From: Moraxella lacunata
GTDB lineage: Bacteria; Pseudomonadota; Gammaproteobacteria; Pseudomonadales; Moraxellaceae
Direction of reading: 5' to 3'
Length of the DNA stretch: 55,921 nt
NCBI RefSeq assembly: GCF_002027545.1
Contig: NZ_MXAN01000008.1
Span: 1 to 55,921 of the forward strand
The notes beneath the pieces are model-generated. The model was not told the DNA's origin and did no database searches. It saw only the letters and a list, made by a program, of their open reading frames with translations. The position numbers and the translations under genes are program-made. Shown here piece by piece: positions 8,149-17,555 of the stretch; the first letter of the stretch is position 1, and each line of letters starts with the position of its first letter.

Positions 8149-11100
8149 TCAGTCCAAAGTAGTAGGCAATGGAGCTGGCAGACTGTCATCAGGTTTACCT
8201 TCTAGCCAGTCAATATTTGCCATCTTACGCACGACGACAAACTCATCACGGTTACAGCCAACCGTACCATAGTAGTTAAAGCCGTACGCTTGATGAGCAT
8301 AACCGCCAATCATGTGCGTAGGTTTTAGGATTGCTCGGGTAACTGAGTTGTGAATGCCGCCACGAGTGCCTGAATTTTCAGAACCTGGGATATTAACCAG
8401 TTTTTCTTGGGCGTGATACATCATGGTCATGCCCTCTTTGACACGTTGTGAGACAACAGCACGAGCGGTGATGGCACCGTTATGGTTAAAGACCTCAATC
8501 CAATCGTTATCTTCAATGCCTGCTTTTTTGGCATCAATCTCACTCATCCACACGATAGGCCCACCACGACCTAAGGTCAGCATCAATAGATTCTCTGAAT
8601 AAGTACTGTGAATCCCCCATTTTTGATGTGGTGTCAAAAAGTTAAGCACAATCTCTTTGTTGCCGTTGGACTGATAGCGTTTTAACTCGTCTGTGGTTCT
8701 GGTGTCAATCGGTGGGCGGTACTGCTGTAACTGCTCGCCAAATGCCTGCATCCAAGGATGGTCTTGATAGAACTGTTGGCGACCTGTAATGGTACGCCAA
8801 GGGATGAGTTCATGTACGTTGGTATACCCTGCGTTATAACTCACCTTGTCAGATTCCAGTCCCGACCACGTTGGTGATGAGATAATCTTACGGGGCTGGG
8901 CGACAATATCACGAAAACGGATTTTTTCATGTTCGGAGGATTTGGCAAGGTGCGTATGATCTCGCCCTGTGTTACTTGACAAATCTGCCCATGCTTTGAC
9001 CGCAACATGTCCGTTGGTCTCAGGAGCAAGCATCAGCACGGTCTCAGCAGCATCCACGGCGGTGTTTATGCGTGGGCGACCATAGGCCACGTTATCTTCG
9101 GTAACGGTGTAGTTAAGATCACCTAATAGCTTAATCTCTTCTTTGGTATCCCATGTAATGCCTTTTGAGCCATTACCCAGTTTGTCCATGAGTGTGCCTA
9201 GCGATGTAAATTTGGCATAGGTGGATGGATAATCACGTTCCACAACCTTGATGTGTGGGCAGTTTTTGCCAGGAACTGGACGTACGCCTTGGGTCTTCCA
9301 GTCGGTACCACCAAAGGGCTGGGCAAGTTCACCCTCGCTATCGTGTTGCATGGGTAGGGTTACAATATCTGTCTCCACACCAAGATGACCAACAGACAAC
9401 TCGGAGAATTTTTTGGCGATGAGTTTGTAGATTTCCCAGTCTGTCTTAGACTCCCACGCAGGGTCGGTAGCGGCTGTCAAGGGGTGAATAAAAGGGTGCA
9501 TGTCAGAGGTGTTTAAATCATCTTTTTCATACCATGTGGCGGTTGGTAGTACGATGTCCGAGTACAAGCAAGTGGATGACATTCTAAAATCAAGCGTGGT
9601 AACAAGGTCAAGTTTGCCCGTTGCCCCATTTGGTTCAAAGTCAATCTCAGTTGGGCGAATGCCATCATGAATGGTCTCCTCACCCAAAATACCATGCTTA
9701 GTGCCTAGCAGGTAATGAAGCATATATTCATGCCCCTTGCCTGATGAACCAAGCAAGTTTGAACGCCAAATAAATAGATTACGTGGAAAGTTGGCTGGAT
9801 TATCAGGCGACTCGGCAGCAAAACGCACTTTGCCACTTGCCAAATTATCCACAACATAACTCTCAATGTCTTGCCCTGACGACTTAGCAAGACGACCAAG
9901 TTCTAAGGGATTCACATTAAGCTGTGGAGCAGATGGCAACCAACCTGCACGCTCGGCACGCACATTATAATCTAGCATGTGTTCAGGAAAATGCGATTTA
10001 TTGGCATGTGCTGATAAAATATCATGGGCAGAGACTTTCTCATGTCGCCATTGTGAGCTGTGATTATAAAAAAAGCTCGTGCCATTCATGTGGCGTGGCG
10101 GTCTGTGCCAGTCTAGGGCAAAGGCAACAGGTGCCCAACCTGTCTGCGGTCTTAGTTTTTCTTGACCAACATAATGAGACCAACCACCACCTGACTGACC
10201 GATACAGCCACAAAGCATCAGCATGTTGATGGCACCACGGTAGTTCATGTCCATGTGATACCAATGGTTTACCCCCGCTCCGATGATGATCATGGATTTG
10301 CCATGTGTCTTATCGGCATTTTCAGCAAATTCACGAGCGATTTGGATGACTTTTTCACGGCTGACGCCTGTGATTTTCTCTTGCCAGGCGGGTGTGCCTG
10401 CCACGGTTTCATCATTATAATCATCCGTTACATGTTGGTTACCTACGCCATTATCCACACCTAGGCTGGCAAGCATTAAATCAAACACCGTAACCACTTT
10501 GACCGTCTTACCATCTGCCAACACCAAAGACTTGCAAGGCACGTTTTTATACTGGATGCTGTCACCTTGGGCTGCGGTAAAGTAAGGATGTTCATCACCG
10601 CCAAAGTAATCCATACCAACGGTTGTTATCTCACCTGAGCCTTTTAGAGTTAGGCTTAGGTTTACGTCTGTATTATTTGTACCCTCTTTATTCTCTAAAT
10701 TCCAACGACCACTCTCACCCCAACGGTAACCAATTGCTCCATAAGGCGACACAAGTTCACCATTGTCATTGACGGCGATGGTTTTCCATTCAGGGTTGTT
10801 GTCTTGACCTAGGTTATCCACTAAGTCAGATGCACGTAAAAAACGCCCTGCTCGTGCTGACTGCCCTTCACCCTCTACCATGACAAGCATGGGCAAATCG
10901 GTATAGCGTTTGGCATAATCGATAAAATAGGCACTTGGATTTTTTAGATAAAATTCTTTGATAATCACATGACAAAACGCCTGAGCAAGAGCTGCATCTG
11001 TGCCTTGTTTTGGGTTTAGCCATAGGTCGCACAGCTTGGCAATCTCGGCATAGTCAGGTGTGATGGCAACTGTTTTTGTGCCTTTGTAACGCACTTCGGT

Positions 11101-11904
11101 AAAAAAGTGAGCGTCAGGGGTACGGGTTTGGGGCACGTTTGACCCCCATGCGATGATGTAGTCAGAGTTGTACCAATCGGCAGCTTCTGGCACGTCTGTC
11201 TGCTCGCCCCATGTCATCGGGGACGCTGGCGGTAAGTCGCAATACCAATCATAAAACGACAAACACACCCCGCCAATAAGCGACAAATAGCGAGAGCCAG
11301 CGGCGTAGCTTATCATACTCATGGCAGGAATGGGTGAAAACCCGATGATGCGGTCAGGACCAAAGGTCTTGGCGGTGTAGATGTTGGCGGCGGCGATGAT
11401 TTCCACCACTTCATTCCATGATGAACGAACAAAGCCCCCCATGCCACGCTTGGATTTATATTGTTCGGTCTTAGCTGGGTCAGTTACGATACTTGCCCAT
11501 GCGTCCACAGGGTTTTTGTGGACTGACTTGGCTTCACGCCATAGCTTTAATAAGGGCTTACGCACTTTGGGGTATTTGACACGGTTGGCAGAGTACATAT
11601 ACCAACTATAAGACGCACCACGGGGACAGCCACGGGGTTCGTGGTTGGGCAGGTCTGGGCGAGTGCGTGGGTAGTCGGTTTGCTGAGTCTCCCACGTTAC
11701 CAGTCCGTTTTTAACATAGATTTTCCATGAGCATGAGCCTGTACAGTTCACGCCATGGGTTGAGCGGACGACTTTGTCAAACTGCCAACGACTGCGGTAG
11801 CTGTTCTCCCAATCACGGTTTTCATCACGAATCTCGCCGTGTCCGTCAGCGTATTCGCCCGTTTTTTTCTTAAAAAAACGGAATTGGTCTAATAAATGGC
11901 TCAT
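8149..11904 (-). CDS. narG: Respiratory nitrate reductase alpha subunit (catalytic, Mo-bisMGD)
   Basis: This 1251-aa catalytic subunit reduces nitrate to nitrite. The N-terminus has the His-plus-Cys FeS motif HGVNCTGSCSW (about residues 50-60), followed by RGCPRGASYSWY and the cofactor-binding core. Length and motifs match membrane-bound NarG rather than periplasmic NapA, and there is no Tat leader. It is the first gene of narGHJI. The upstream 300 bp hold a near-consensus FNR site. Confidence 0.97.
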   Translation of the reverse strand: MSHLLDQFRFFKKKTGEYADGHGEIRDENRDWENSYRSRWQFDKVVRSTHGVNCTGSCSWKIYVKNGLVTWETQQTDYPRTRPDLPNHEPRGCPRGASYSWYMYSANRVKYPKVRKPLLKLWREAKSVHKNPVDAWASIVTDPAKTEQYKSKRGMGGFVRSSWNEVVEIIAAANIYTAKTFGPDRIIGFSPIPAMSMISYAAGSRYLSLIGGVCLSFYDWYCDLPPASPMTWGEQTDVPEAADWYNSDYIIAWGSNVPQTRTPDAHFFTEVRYKGTKTVAITPDYAEIAKLCDLWLNPKQGTDAALAQAFCHVIIKEFYLKNPSAYFIDYAKRYTDLPMLVMVEGEGQSARAGRFLRASDLVDNLGQDNNPEWKTIAVNDNGELVSPYGAIGYRWGESGRWNLENKEGTNNTDVNLSLTLKGSGEITTVGMDYFGGDEHPYFTAAQGDSIQYKNVPCKSLVLADGKTVKVVTVFDLMLASLGVDNGVGNQHVTDDYNDETVAGTPAWQEKITGVSREKVIQIAREFAENADKTHGKSMIIIGAGVNHWYHMDMNYRGAINMLMLCGCIGQSGGGWSHYVGQEKLRPQTGWAPVAFALDWHRPPRHMNGTSFFYNHSSQWRHEKVSAHDILSAHANKSHFPEHMLDYNVRAERAGWLPSAPQLNVNPLELGRLAKSSGQDIESYVVDNLASGKVRFAAESPDNPANFPRNLFIWRSNLLGSSGKGHEYMLHYLLGTKHGILGEETIHDGIRPTEIDFEPNGATGKLDLVTTLDFRMSSTCLYSDIVLPTATWYEKDDLNTSDMHPFIHPLTAATDPAWESKTDWEIYKLIAKKFSELSVGHLGVETDIVTLPMQHDSEGELAQPFGGTDWKTQGVRPVPGKNCPHIKVVERDYPSTYAKFTSLGTLMDKLGNGSKGITWDTKEEIKLLGDLNYTVTEDNVAYGRPRINTAVDAAETVLMLAPETNGHVAVKAWADLSSNTGRDHTHLAKSSEHEKIRFRDIVAQPRKIISSPTWSGLESDKVSYNAGYTNVHELIPWRTITGRQQFYQDHPWMQAFGEQLQQYRPPIDTRTTDELKRYQSNGNKEIVLNFLTPHQKWGIHSTYSENLLMLTLGRGGPIVWMSEIDAKKAGIEDNDWIEVFNHNGAITARAVVSQRVKEGMTMMYHAQEKLVNIPGSENSGTRGGIHNSVTRAILKPTHMIGGYAHQAYGFNYYGTVGCNRDEFVVVRKMANIDWLEGKPDDSLPAPLPTTLD

Positions 11905-12054
11905 AAATCCCCCTTGTGGGTTGGCTAAACTTAAAAAGTTTTTGGCTAAATTGATGAGCTTACTATAAAGAAAACCGCCAAATTAAGGTATTAACTTGAC
12001 GGCTAGGGGGATAATACTAAGGGGGTAGGCGTGATGTGGGGTTGGATTTTATTG

Positions 12055-12068
12055 ATGATAAATATCAA
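12055..12068 (-). promoter_or_regulatory. FNR-like site upstream of narG
   Basis: ATGATAAATATCAA matches 9 of 10 defined bases of the FNR consensus TTGAT-N4-ATCAA. It is about 150 bp upstream of the narG ATG. A possible -10 (TATTAT, minus strand 12016-12011) lies about 48 nt downstream of its centre, which is further than the classic -41.5 arrangement, so the start site is uncertain. Oxygen control of nar operons by FNR is well established. The rest of 11905-12207 shows no gene. Confidence 0.6.
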
Positions 12069-12207
12069 TTTTCAATACTTTATATCAATACCAGCTTACA
12101 GGTTAAGTTAAGGAAAAATTAACAAGTTGAGTGATAAACCTTAAAATTTGATTTATCACTTACACAAACCCATCAGTCAGCAGATTTTTACCACCAACAA
12201 CTCATCA

Positions 12208-12851
12208 TCAGACATACGAACCACAAGCTAGTGTTCTGCCTTTTCTATTTACATCAAAATAGAAGCCTTCATACTTAACACCATTAGGGCTACTTTGGAT
12301 TATTTTAGTGTATCTATTTTCATTAGAATATTTGTTTATATCTTGATATGGCAATTCTAATGTTCGTTCATTTTCCATGTCATACACCACCAACAACAAA
12401 TCTCCGCCTTTGATTTTGTAAGATTTCATCTCATTGTATTCTTGGGCATTAAACGAAAAACTAGGTAAAATCTTTGCAAAATCTTTATTTGAAAATTTTA
12501 GACCAAATTCACTATCTTCCCATCCAGTAACCTTATAAATCTCCTGAATGGGCTGCCCAAAAGCAGTTGCATTCTTCAATGTTAGAGTTGTTTTACTATA
12601 ACAGGTAGCTTCATGCTGGTCGCAATATTTTTGCTAACTACCTTGTCATTATCGTATCTCTTATAAATCGTATCATGCTTAATGACGTCTGCTTTTAGAT
12701 TTTTTGGTATGTTTTTCTCTTTATTTAACAACTGATAAATCTCTTCTCCGTAATTGCAGTCTTGTTTTAGACCCTTTAACAAAGGCGTCCAATCACCTGC
12801 AACGGCAGGCATGGCAGTTAGTGGCAATGCGGGTAATAGTAGGCGTTTCAT
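12208..12851 (-). pseudogene. Unknown exported protein, frameshifted
   Basis: The first ORF (12582-12851, 89 aa) begins with a signal peptide (MKRLLLPALPLTAMPAVAG), and the second (12208-12579, 123 aa) continues it in the next frame. The join is at GTAAAACAACTC near 12595: adding one A to the AAAA run would give VKTTLTLKNATAFGQP and a single protein of roughly 210 aa. I do not recognise the family. It is either a recent pseudogene or a sequencing error in a homopolymer. Confidence 0.6.
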
Positions 12852-12967
12852 AATGGCTCCAAGGCGTAAATTGATGACAAAACAACTGTGCTTTCACACA
12901 GATTTTATTATAGCACAATCGTTTAAAAAGAAAATAGCAAAATTAAATTTTAGGTTGGGTTACAAGA

Positions 12968-13303
12968 TTATTTAAAAAAATCATTAAATATTATCACAAC
13001 AACTAGTATTAGTGGATACAAAATAGCAAAGACATTAAATAGCTTTTTGGTTTTCTCCATCTGGAAGCTAGAATAATCATTTTCAGAAAAATATTTCTGC
13101 CATTTTTTTATATAGCCTTTAAAGCCATTAAAATAAACAAACCCAAAATTAAATGAGCTTCACTTTTTTATCATGTAATCAAAATCTACTTTAAAATAAT
13201 AATAGCATGTTAATACAAGACTAGAAATGATGACAACAACGCCAAAATAAAAAAGTAGCATTAAATATTTATCAATTTTTTCTATATCTGTATTGTTTTT
13301 CAT
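12968..13303 (-). pseudogene. Small two-helix membrane protein with an internal TGA
   Basis: From the ATG at 13303 the frame reads 47 residues (first hydrophobic helix YFGVVVIISSLVLTCYYYF), a TGA at 13160-13162, and then 63 more residues in the same frame, ending with a second hydrophobic helix (FNVFAILYPLILVVVIIF) and TAA at 12968. Both pieces look like parts of one protein of about 110 aa with a central polar loop (KGYIKKWQKYFSEN). The upstream region is occupied by MITE A copy 2, which begins 3 bp before the start codon, so the native promoter is probably displaced. Function unknown. Confidence 0.55.
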
Positions 13304-13305
13304 CA

Positions 13306-13422
13306 GACTTCCTGCAAAACCCCAAATTAAAGAAAACCGTTCGTGGTGAGCTATGCCTGCCCATAACGGTTTTCCTACCCGCAGGCAGGCTCAGGGCGAA
13401 CGGAAAACTAGTTTTGCAGGAA
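13306..13422. mobile_element. MITE family A, copy 2 (about 117 bp)
   Basis: The ends read GACTTCCTGCAAAAC and, at the other side, GTTTTGCAGGAA, an inverted repeat. The core has CCGTTCGTGGTGAGC, a stem GAGCTATGCCTGC / GCAGGCAGGCTC, and GGGCGAACGG. The flanks TTTCATCA and GTTTATCA agree at 6 of 8 bases, a decayed target duplication. It lies directly upstream of the broken small membrane protein. Confidence 0.8.
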
Positions 13423-13504
13423 GTTTATCATGTTTTCTCCAAATAGATTTTCCAAAAATGAACCCACAGCCCAGATAAAGCAATAGCAACACTTTAAGCC
13501 TTAA

Positions 13505-13652
13505 TACACCCAACCAACTTGATATTTACCACGGGTTTGTAGGGGTGTGCTGAGCACACCCTTTGATGACATTACTGCACAAGGCGTGCACAGCACGCCC
13601 CTACATCCAAACATCATCACGTTTGTGGTAATTGTAAAGTTTCTTGGATGTA
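13505..13652. mobile_element. MITE family B, copy 1
   Basis: A 148-bp element with terminal inverted repeats starting TACACCCAACCAACTTGATA and ending in the complement of a similar sequence (TTTCTTGGATGTA). An inner inverted repeat of GGGGTGTGCTGAGCACACC type precedes GCGTGCACAGCACGCCCCTA. Five copies occur in the window. TA at both ends suggests TA-targeted insertion of the IS630/mariner type. Confidence 0.85.
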
Positions 13653-13704
13653 CACTAGGTTTTATTATCAAGACCTTAGCCCATCAAAGCCTATAACCAA
13701 CGCA

Positions 13705-13798
13705 TTAGACTTCTTTCCAAACCCTGATTTTTATGGATTTTTAAAAACTTCAACCCCAATACTTATAAGGGTTTATTTTTAGTTTGGAAAGAGATTTA
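13705..13798. mobile_element. MITE-like family D, copy 1 (94 bp)
   Basis: The ends TTAGACTTCTTTCCAAAC and, complemented, TAAATCTCTTTCCAAAC form an inverted repeat. An almost identical 94-bp sequence occurs in reverse orientation at 19240-19333. Both copies lie in intergenic DNA and have no coding capacity. Confidence 0.8.
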
Positions 13799-13825
13799 TT
13801 ATAACAAAAACAGCAAAAAAACAGC

Positions 13826-13856
13826 AAAAAAACGCCACTTAAAAAGTAGCGTTTTT
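13826..13856 (-). terminator. Terminator of narK
   Basis: AAAAACGCCACTT and AAGTAGCGTTTTT form a stem with one mismatch around a short A-rich loop, followed on the minus strand by T-rich sequence. It is just beyond the narK stop. Confidence 0.75.
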
Positions 13857-13864
13857 GGTTAGCC

Positions 13865-15214
13865 TTAGCACGGGTATTCCGCCCCTTTACGACCATAATA
13901 CCACCATGTAATCATAAGGCAAATCACATAAAAGACGATGAGCATGATAAGCGTACTATTTACCCCAAACCAGCCAAACATCTTAGGGATGAAAAACCCC
14001 CCATAGGCAGCAAACGCTCCTGTAAACCCAACCACCGCCGCCGATTCTTTGCGAGCGACATTGATAAGGTCGGGCGAGTTTTTGCGTTCGTGAAGTGTGC
14101 GAAAAATGACAGGAATCATGCGAAAGGTTGAACCATTGCCAATGCCCGTGGTGATGAACAACACCATAAAGCAAGCAAAATACCCTGCAAAACTGCCACC
14201 TGTGCCATCTTTTGGCAAAAAGACAATCACGCCAACGGTTGCTACTGCCATGACAATGAAGTTAAAAAACGTAACCCTTGCCCCACCCATTTTGTCAGCA
14301 AGCCAGCCACCAACAGGACGGAATATCGCTCCCACCAAAGGACCTAAAAAAGCGACTTTCAAGGGGTCAATGTCAGCAAAAGATTGCTTGATGAGCATGG
14401 GGAACGCCGCTGAAAAGCCGATAAATGAACCAAAAGTCCCCAAGTACAGTATGCACATGACCCAGTTGTGATAGCGTTTAAAGATGATGGATTGGTCTTT
14501 AAAAGATGCTTTGGCAGAAGATAAATCATTCATAAAAAACCATGCCAATATCGCCATCAATGCAATAAAAGGCACCCACACAAAGGCGGCGTTATGCAGA
14601 TATAAGCTCTTACCGTTGTCAAGTGTAACGCCTGTGCCAATGATTGATAAGCCAATGACCGCAGGGACAACAAATTGCACGGTAGATACGCCCAAATTGC
14701 CAAGTCCTGCATTTAGCCCAAGAGCTGTACCCTGTTTGGATTTGGGATAAAAAAACGAGATATTAGACATACTAGATGAGAAATTACCCCCGCCCAAACC
14801 GCACAATAAAGCAATGATGACAAACACGCTAAATGGTGTATTGGGGTTTTGTAGGGCAAATCCCATCCACAGCATGGGGATAAGCAGGCTTGCCGTAGAC
14901 AGAGCCGTCCACCGCCGTCCACCAAATACAGGCACCATAAACGAATAAAAAATTCGCAAAGTCGCCCCTGATAAAGCAGGTAAGGCAGTAAGCCAAAACA
15001 ACTCATCTTTGCTAAAATTAAAGCCAGCATCAGGCATACGCACAACCACCACCGACCAAATCACCCACACTGCAAAGCCAAGTAGTAGAGCAGGAATAGA
15101 AATCCATAGGTTGCGACTGGCAGTCTGCTTACCGCCATTTTCCCAAAATTCATCGTCTTCGGGTCGCCAGTCGTGAATCACGCCCCCGCCTTTTAGTTCA
15201 TTTTTTGCACTCAT
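13865..15214 (-). CDS. narK: Nitrate/nitrite transporter (MFS, NarK family)
   Basis: This 449-aa, 12-helix permease takes up nitrate and/or exports nitrite for the adjacent reductase. Diagnostic segments: FNFSKDELFWLTALPALSGA, FGGRRWTALST, the first nitrate signature GGGNFSSSMSNISFFYPK followed by GTALGLNAGLGNLG, and the second GIGNGSTFRMIPVIFR. It has a short hydrophilic N-terminus of about 30 residues. It lies 1.3 kb beyond the narG-upstream region on the same strand with its own terminator, so it is a separate transcript. I could not find a convincing FNR site in 15215-15419. Confidence 0.95.
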   Translation of the reverse strand: MSAKNELKGGGVIHDWRPEDDEFWENGGKQTASRNLWISIPALLLGFAVWVIWSVVVVRMPDAGFNFSKDELFWLTALPALSGATLRIFYSFMVPVFGGRRWTALSTASLLIPMLWMGFALQNPNTPFSVFVIIALLCGLGGGNFSSSMSNISFFYPKSKQGTALGLNAGLGNLGVSTVQFVVPAVIGLSIIGTGVTLDNGKSLYLHNAAFVWVPFIALMAILAWFFMNDLSSAKASFKDQSIIFKRYHNWVMCILYLGTFGSFIGFSAAFPMLIKQSFADIDPLKVAFLGPLVGAIFRPVGGWLADKMGGARVTFFNFIVMAVATVGVIVFLPKDGTGGSFAGYFACFMVLFITTGIGNGSTFRMIPVIFRTLHERKNSPDLINVARKESAAVVGFTGAFAAYGGFFIPKMFGWFGVNSTLIMLIVFYVICLMITWWYYGRKGAEYPC

Positions 15215-15419
15215 GTTGCCCCCTTAGGGAAATTTTAAGATTTGGGATTATTTTAAGGGGAATTGGGCAACTTTTCGCTTATCCTAATGATGAATAAAAC
15301 ATGGCGTAAATGCTACTTTGGGGGTATAAAGACAATAAGCAACCAACAAAAGACAGCCATATTATCTCTTTGGATATGTCTTGACATCATCTTTGACCAC
15401 GTTTTTATTTTTTAAATAA

Positions 15420-16247
15420 TCATCTTAGGTGCTGTGCATGAAAGTTGATATGTTTACCAATGAATGTGGCAATAAAATAATAACTATGGTCATGACCCTC
15501 TTGCAAATGATATTGATAGTCCACACCCAATTCATCTGCCATCTGACAGAATAATTCAGGTTTTAGTTGTTCGCTTAAAAACGCATCTTTATCGCCCTGC
15601 TCAATCAAAATCGGTAACGTGGGGCGATATTTTGCCAAAAGTGCTACGCTGTCATACGCTTGCCAATCTGCCTTATCATCGCCCAAATACGCACCAAATG
15701 CCTTTTGTCCCCACGGAACCTGACTTGGGGCAACAATGGGTGAAAATGCTGAAACACTGGCATAATTTCCTGCATTTTTAAAGGCAATCATCAATGCACC
15801 ATGCCCACCCATAGAATGCCCAAATATAGACTGTTTGCCATTGGTCGGGAAGTGTTCATTTATCAGGCTTGGCAACTCACCCGCAATATAATCATACATC
15901 TGATAATGCTCCGCCCATCTGCCTTGGGTGGCATTGACATAAAATCCCGCCCCTTGCCCCAAATCATAAGCGGTATCGTCCGCCACACTCTCGCCCCGTG
16001 GGCTGGTGTCAGGGGCAACGACAATGACGTTTTCTTCATCGGCATAACGCTGGAAGCCTGATTTGGTGATGAAATTTTGCTCAGTACAAGTCAAGCCCGA
16101 CAGCCAATACAACACTGGCAAACGCTCGGTCTTGACAGTATCGGGCAAATAAATGGCAAATTTCATCTGGCAATTTAGCACAGTTGATGCGTGCTGCCAA
16201 ATTTGTTGTTCACCATTAAAAATACGAAAGGTTTCTAGGTGTTTCAT
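15420..16247 (-). CDS. S-formylglutathione hydrolase
   Basis: This 275-aa alpha/beta-hydrolase of the esterase D/FrmB family hydrolyses S-formylglutathione to formate and glutathione in formaldehyde detoxification. Seen: the WLSGLTCTEQNFITKSGFQRYA segment region that defines the family, the nucleophile elbow GHSMGGHGAL (Ser near residue 144), a catalytic Asp in EQGDKDAFL and a catalytic His in EGHDHSYYF. The usual partner, a glutathione-dependent formaldehyde dehydrogenase, is not adjacent here. The start ATG is at 16247. Confidence 0.93.
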   Translation of the reverse strand: MKHLETFRIFNGEQQIWQHASTVLNCQMKFAIYLPDTVKTERLPVLYWLSGLTCTEQNFITKSGFQRYADEENVIVVAPDTSPRGESVADDTAYDLGQGAGFYVNATQGRWAEHYQMYDYIAGELPSLINEHFPTNGKQSIFGHSMGGHGALMIAFKNAGNYASVSAFSPIVAPSQVPWGQKAFGAYLGDDKADWQAYDSVALLAKYRPTLPILIEQGDKDAFLSEQLKPELFCQMADELGVDYQYHLQEGHDHSYYFIATFIGKHINFHAQHLR

Positions 16248-16268
16248 GACAATCTCCTTAACTGTTCA

Positions 16269-17555
16269 TCATACTTGCATGGTTTTCATGCTTTCAAGAT
16301 ACGTACGAATGTTAGCCACATAATGCATGCATTGTACATATCGTCCATTCTTATTGGCATTTTGGGCCAGATAGCCATAAAATTCCATCCAACTGTTGCC
16401 ATCTCGCCCTTTGGCATTAAGCTCGCTTTGAATGCGTTTGACGGCATTAGGGCCCATGTTATAAGATGCCAATACAAACCACAGACGTTCAGATTCTGGC
16501 ACGTCCATGTAGAGTTTTTCTAACACTTCTAAGTATTTAGCACCGCCTTGGATGCTTTGAATGGCATCGGTACGATTGTTCACGCCCATCGCTTTGGCGG
16601 TATCTTGGGTTAGCATCATGAGCCCCTCAACGCCCGTACGTGAGATGGCATTGGGGTCAAGATGTGATTCTTGATAGCTGATGGCAGCCAACACTTGCCA
16701 GTCGTGGTTGTGAGCCTTTGCACCACGTTTAAAGGCATTTTCATACAACGGCAGACGCTGTTTTAACGCTCTTTTAAAGTGCTTATCGCTGTACTCATTT
16801 GCCAACAACGTTTGGTCATAAAAACGTGCCGTAGAGCCTGTGAGTGCCAGCTCGTCAGGACTGCACAGAAAGTTTTTGGCATGCTGTGCTAGGCTGTTAT
16901 CCTTAGCATGAAACATGAGCGACATATTGGCGTTCAGACCATGCTTTGATACTTTTTTTGCTGTGTCATCATTGCACGCCAGTCGCACGCCTGCCACATC
17001 CGTCTGTGCCACACCTAACAGACTGTCCACATCGCCTATTTGTAGGGCATTTAGAGCTTCTTGTTCACTATCATAGACTTTTAGGTTAAGATGGACACCA
17101 AGCTCATCGGCATAGCGATGGGCGATGTCATGACCAAAGCCATGCTGGATGTCGCCGTGATTAAAAATGGTGCTGTCGCTTTTGGTGGTCGCCACGACAA
17201 TCTCGCCTTTTTGTATCACGCTCTCCAAGGCAGTCAATGATGGGACGGGCACGGTCGGAGTCAAAAAACCCTTGACAGGCAAAGCAAATAATGACACCGT
17301 CCCCAAACACAATGCCCATTTGGCAAGTGTGGTTGCTGTCTTATTGGTGGTGCTTAGCCTTTGGGCGAATTTACCCAAAAGACCTTGATGAGTTTGTTTA
17401 TTAAGTTCTGATAGACACAGGGCAGATTTTTGGATGATAAATGGCTTAAAGGTTGTTGCTTTAAAATTTGGATTGGTGTTATTATCTAATACTGCTGGGT
17501 TATTGGCATAAAATGAATAATAAAATCGGTGATTATTGGTGCGAATGATTTGCAT
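16269..17555 (-). CDS. MltF-like lytic transglycosylase
   Basis: A 428-aa protein that would cleave the MurNAc-GlcNAc bond of peptidoglycan. It has an unusually long polar N-terminus (about 75 residues) before a hydrophobic segment near residues 82-97 (ALCLGTVSLFALPVKGFL), then a periplasmic solute-binding-type domain (about 110-240) and a C-terminal SLT domain. The SLT signature is clear: AISYQESHLDPNAISRTGV with the catalytic Glu, GLMMLTQDTA, and ASYNMGPNAV. The binding domain looks shorter than in E. coli MltF. It ends 21 bp upstream of the hydrolase start on the same strand. The true start could be an internal Met closer to the hydrophobic segment. Confidence 0.85.
   Translation of the reverse strand: MQIIRTNNHRFYYSFYANNPAVLDNNTNPNFKATTFKPFIIQKSALCLSELNKQTHQGLLGKFAQRLSTTNKTATTLAKWALCLGTVSLFALPVKGFLTPTVPVPSLTALESVIQKGEIVVATTKSDSTIFNHGDIQHGFGHDIAHRYADELGVHLNLKVYDSEQEALNALQIGDVDSLLGVAQTDVAGVRLACNDDTAKKVSKHGLNANMSLMFHAKDNSLAQHAKNFLCSPDELALTGSTARFYDQTLLANEYSDKHFKRALKQRLPLYENAFKRGAKAHNHDWQVLAAISYQESHLDPNAISRTGVEGLMMLTQDTAKAMGVNNRTDAIQSIQGGAKYLEVLEKLYMDVPESERLWFVLASYNMGPNAVKRIQSELNAKGRDGNSWMEFYGYLAQNANKNGRYVQCMHYVANIRTYLESMKTMQV

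Noticed and set aside
15215..15419. FNR site for narK
   Set aside because: TTGACATCATCTTT near 15380 does not keep the two half-sites at the required spacing.
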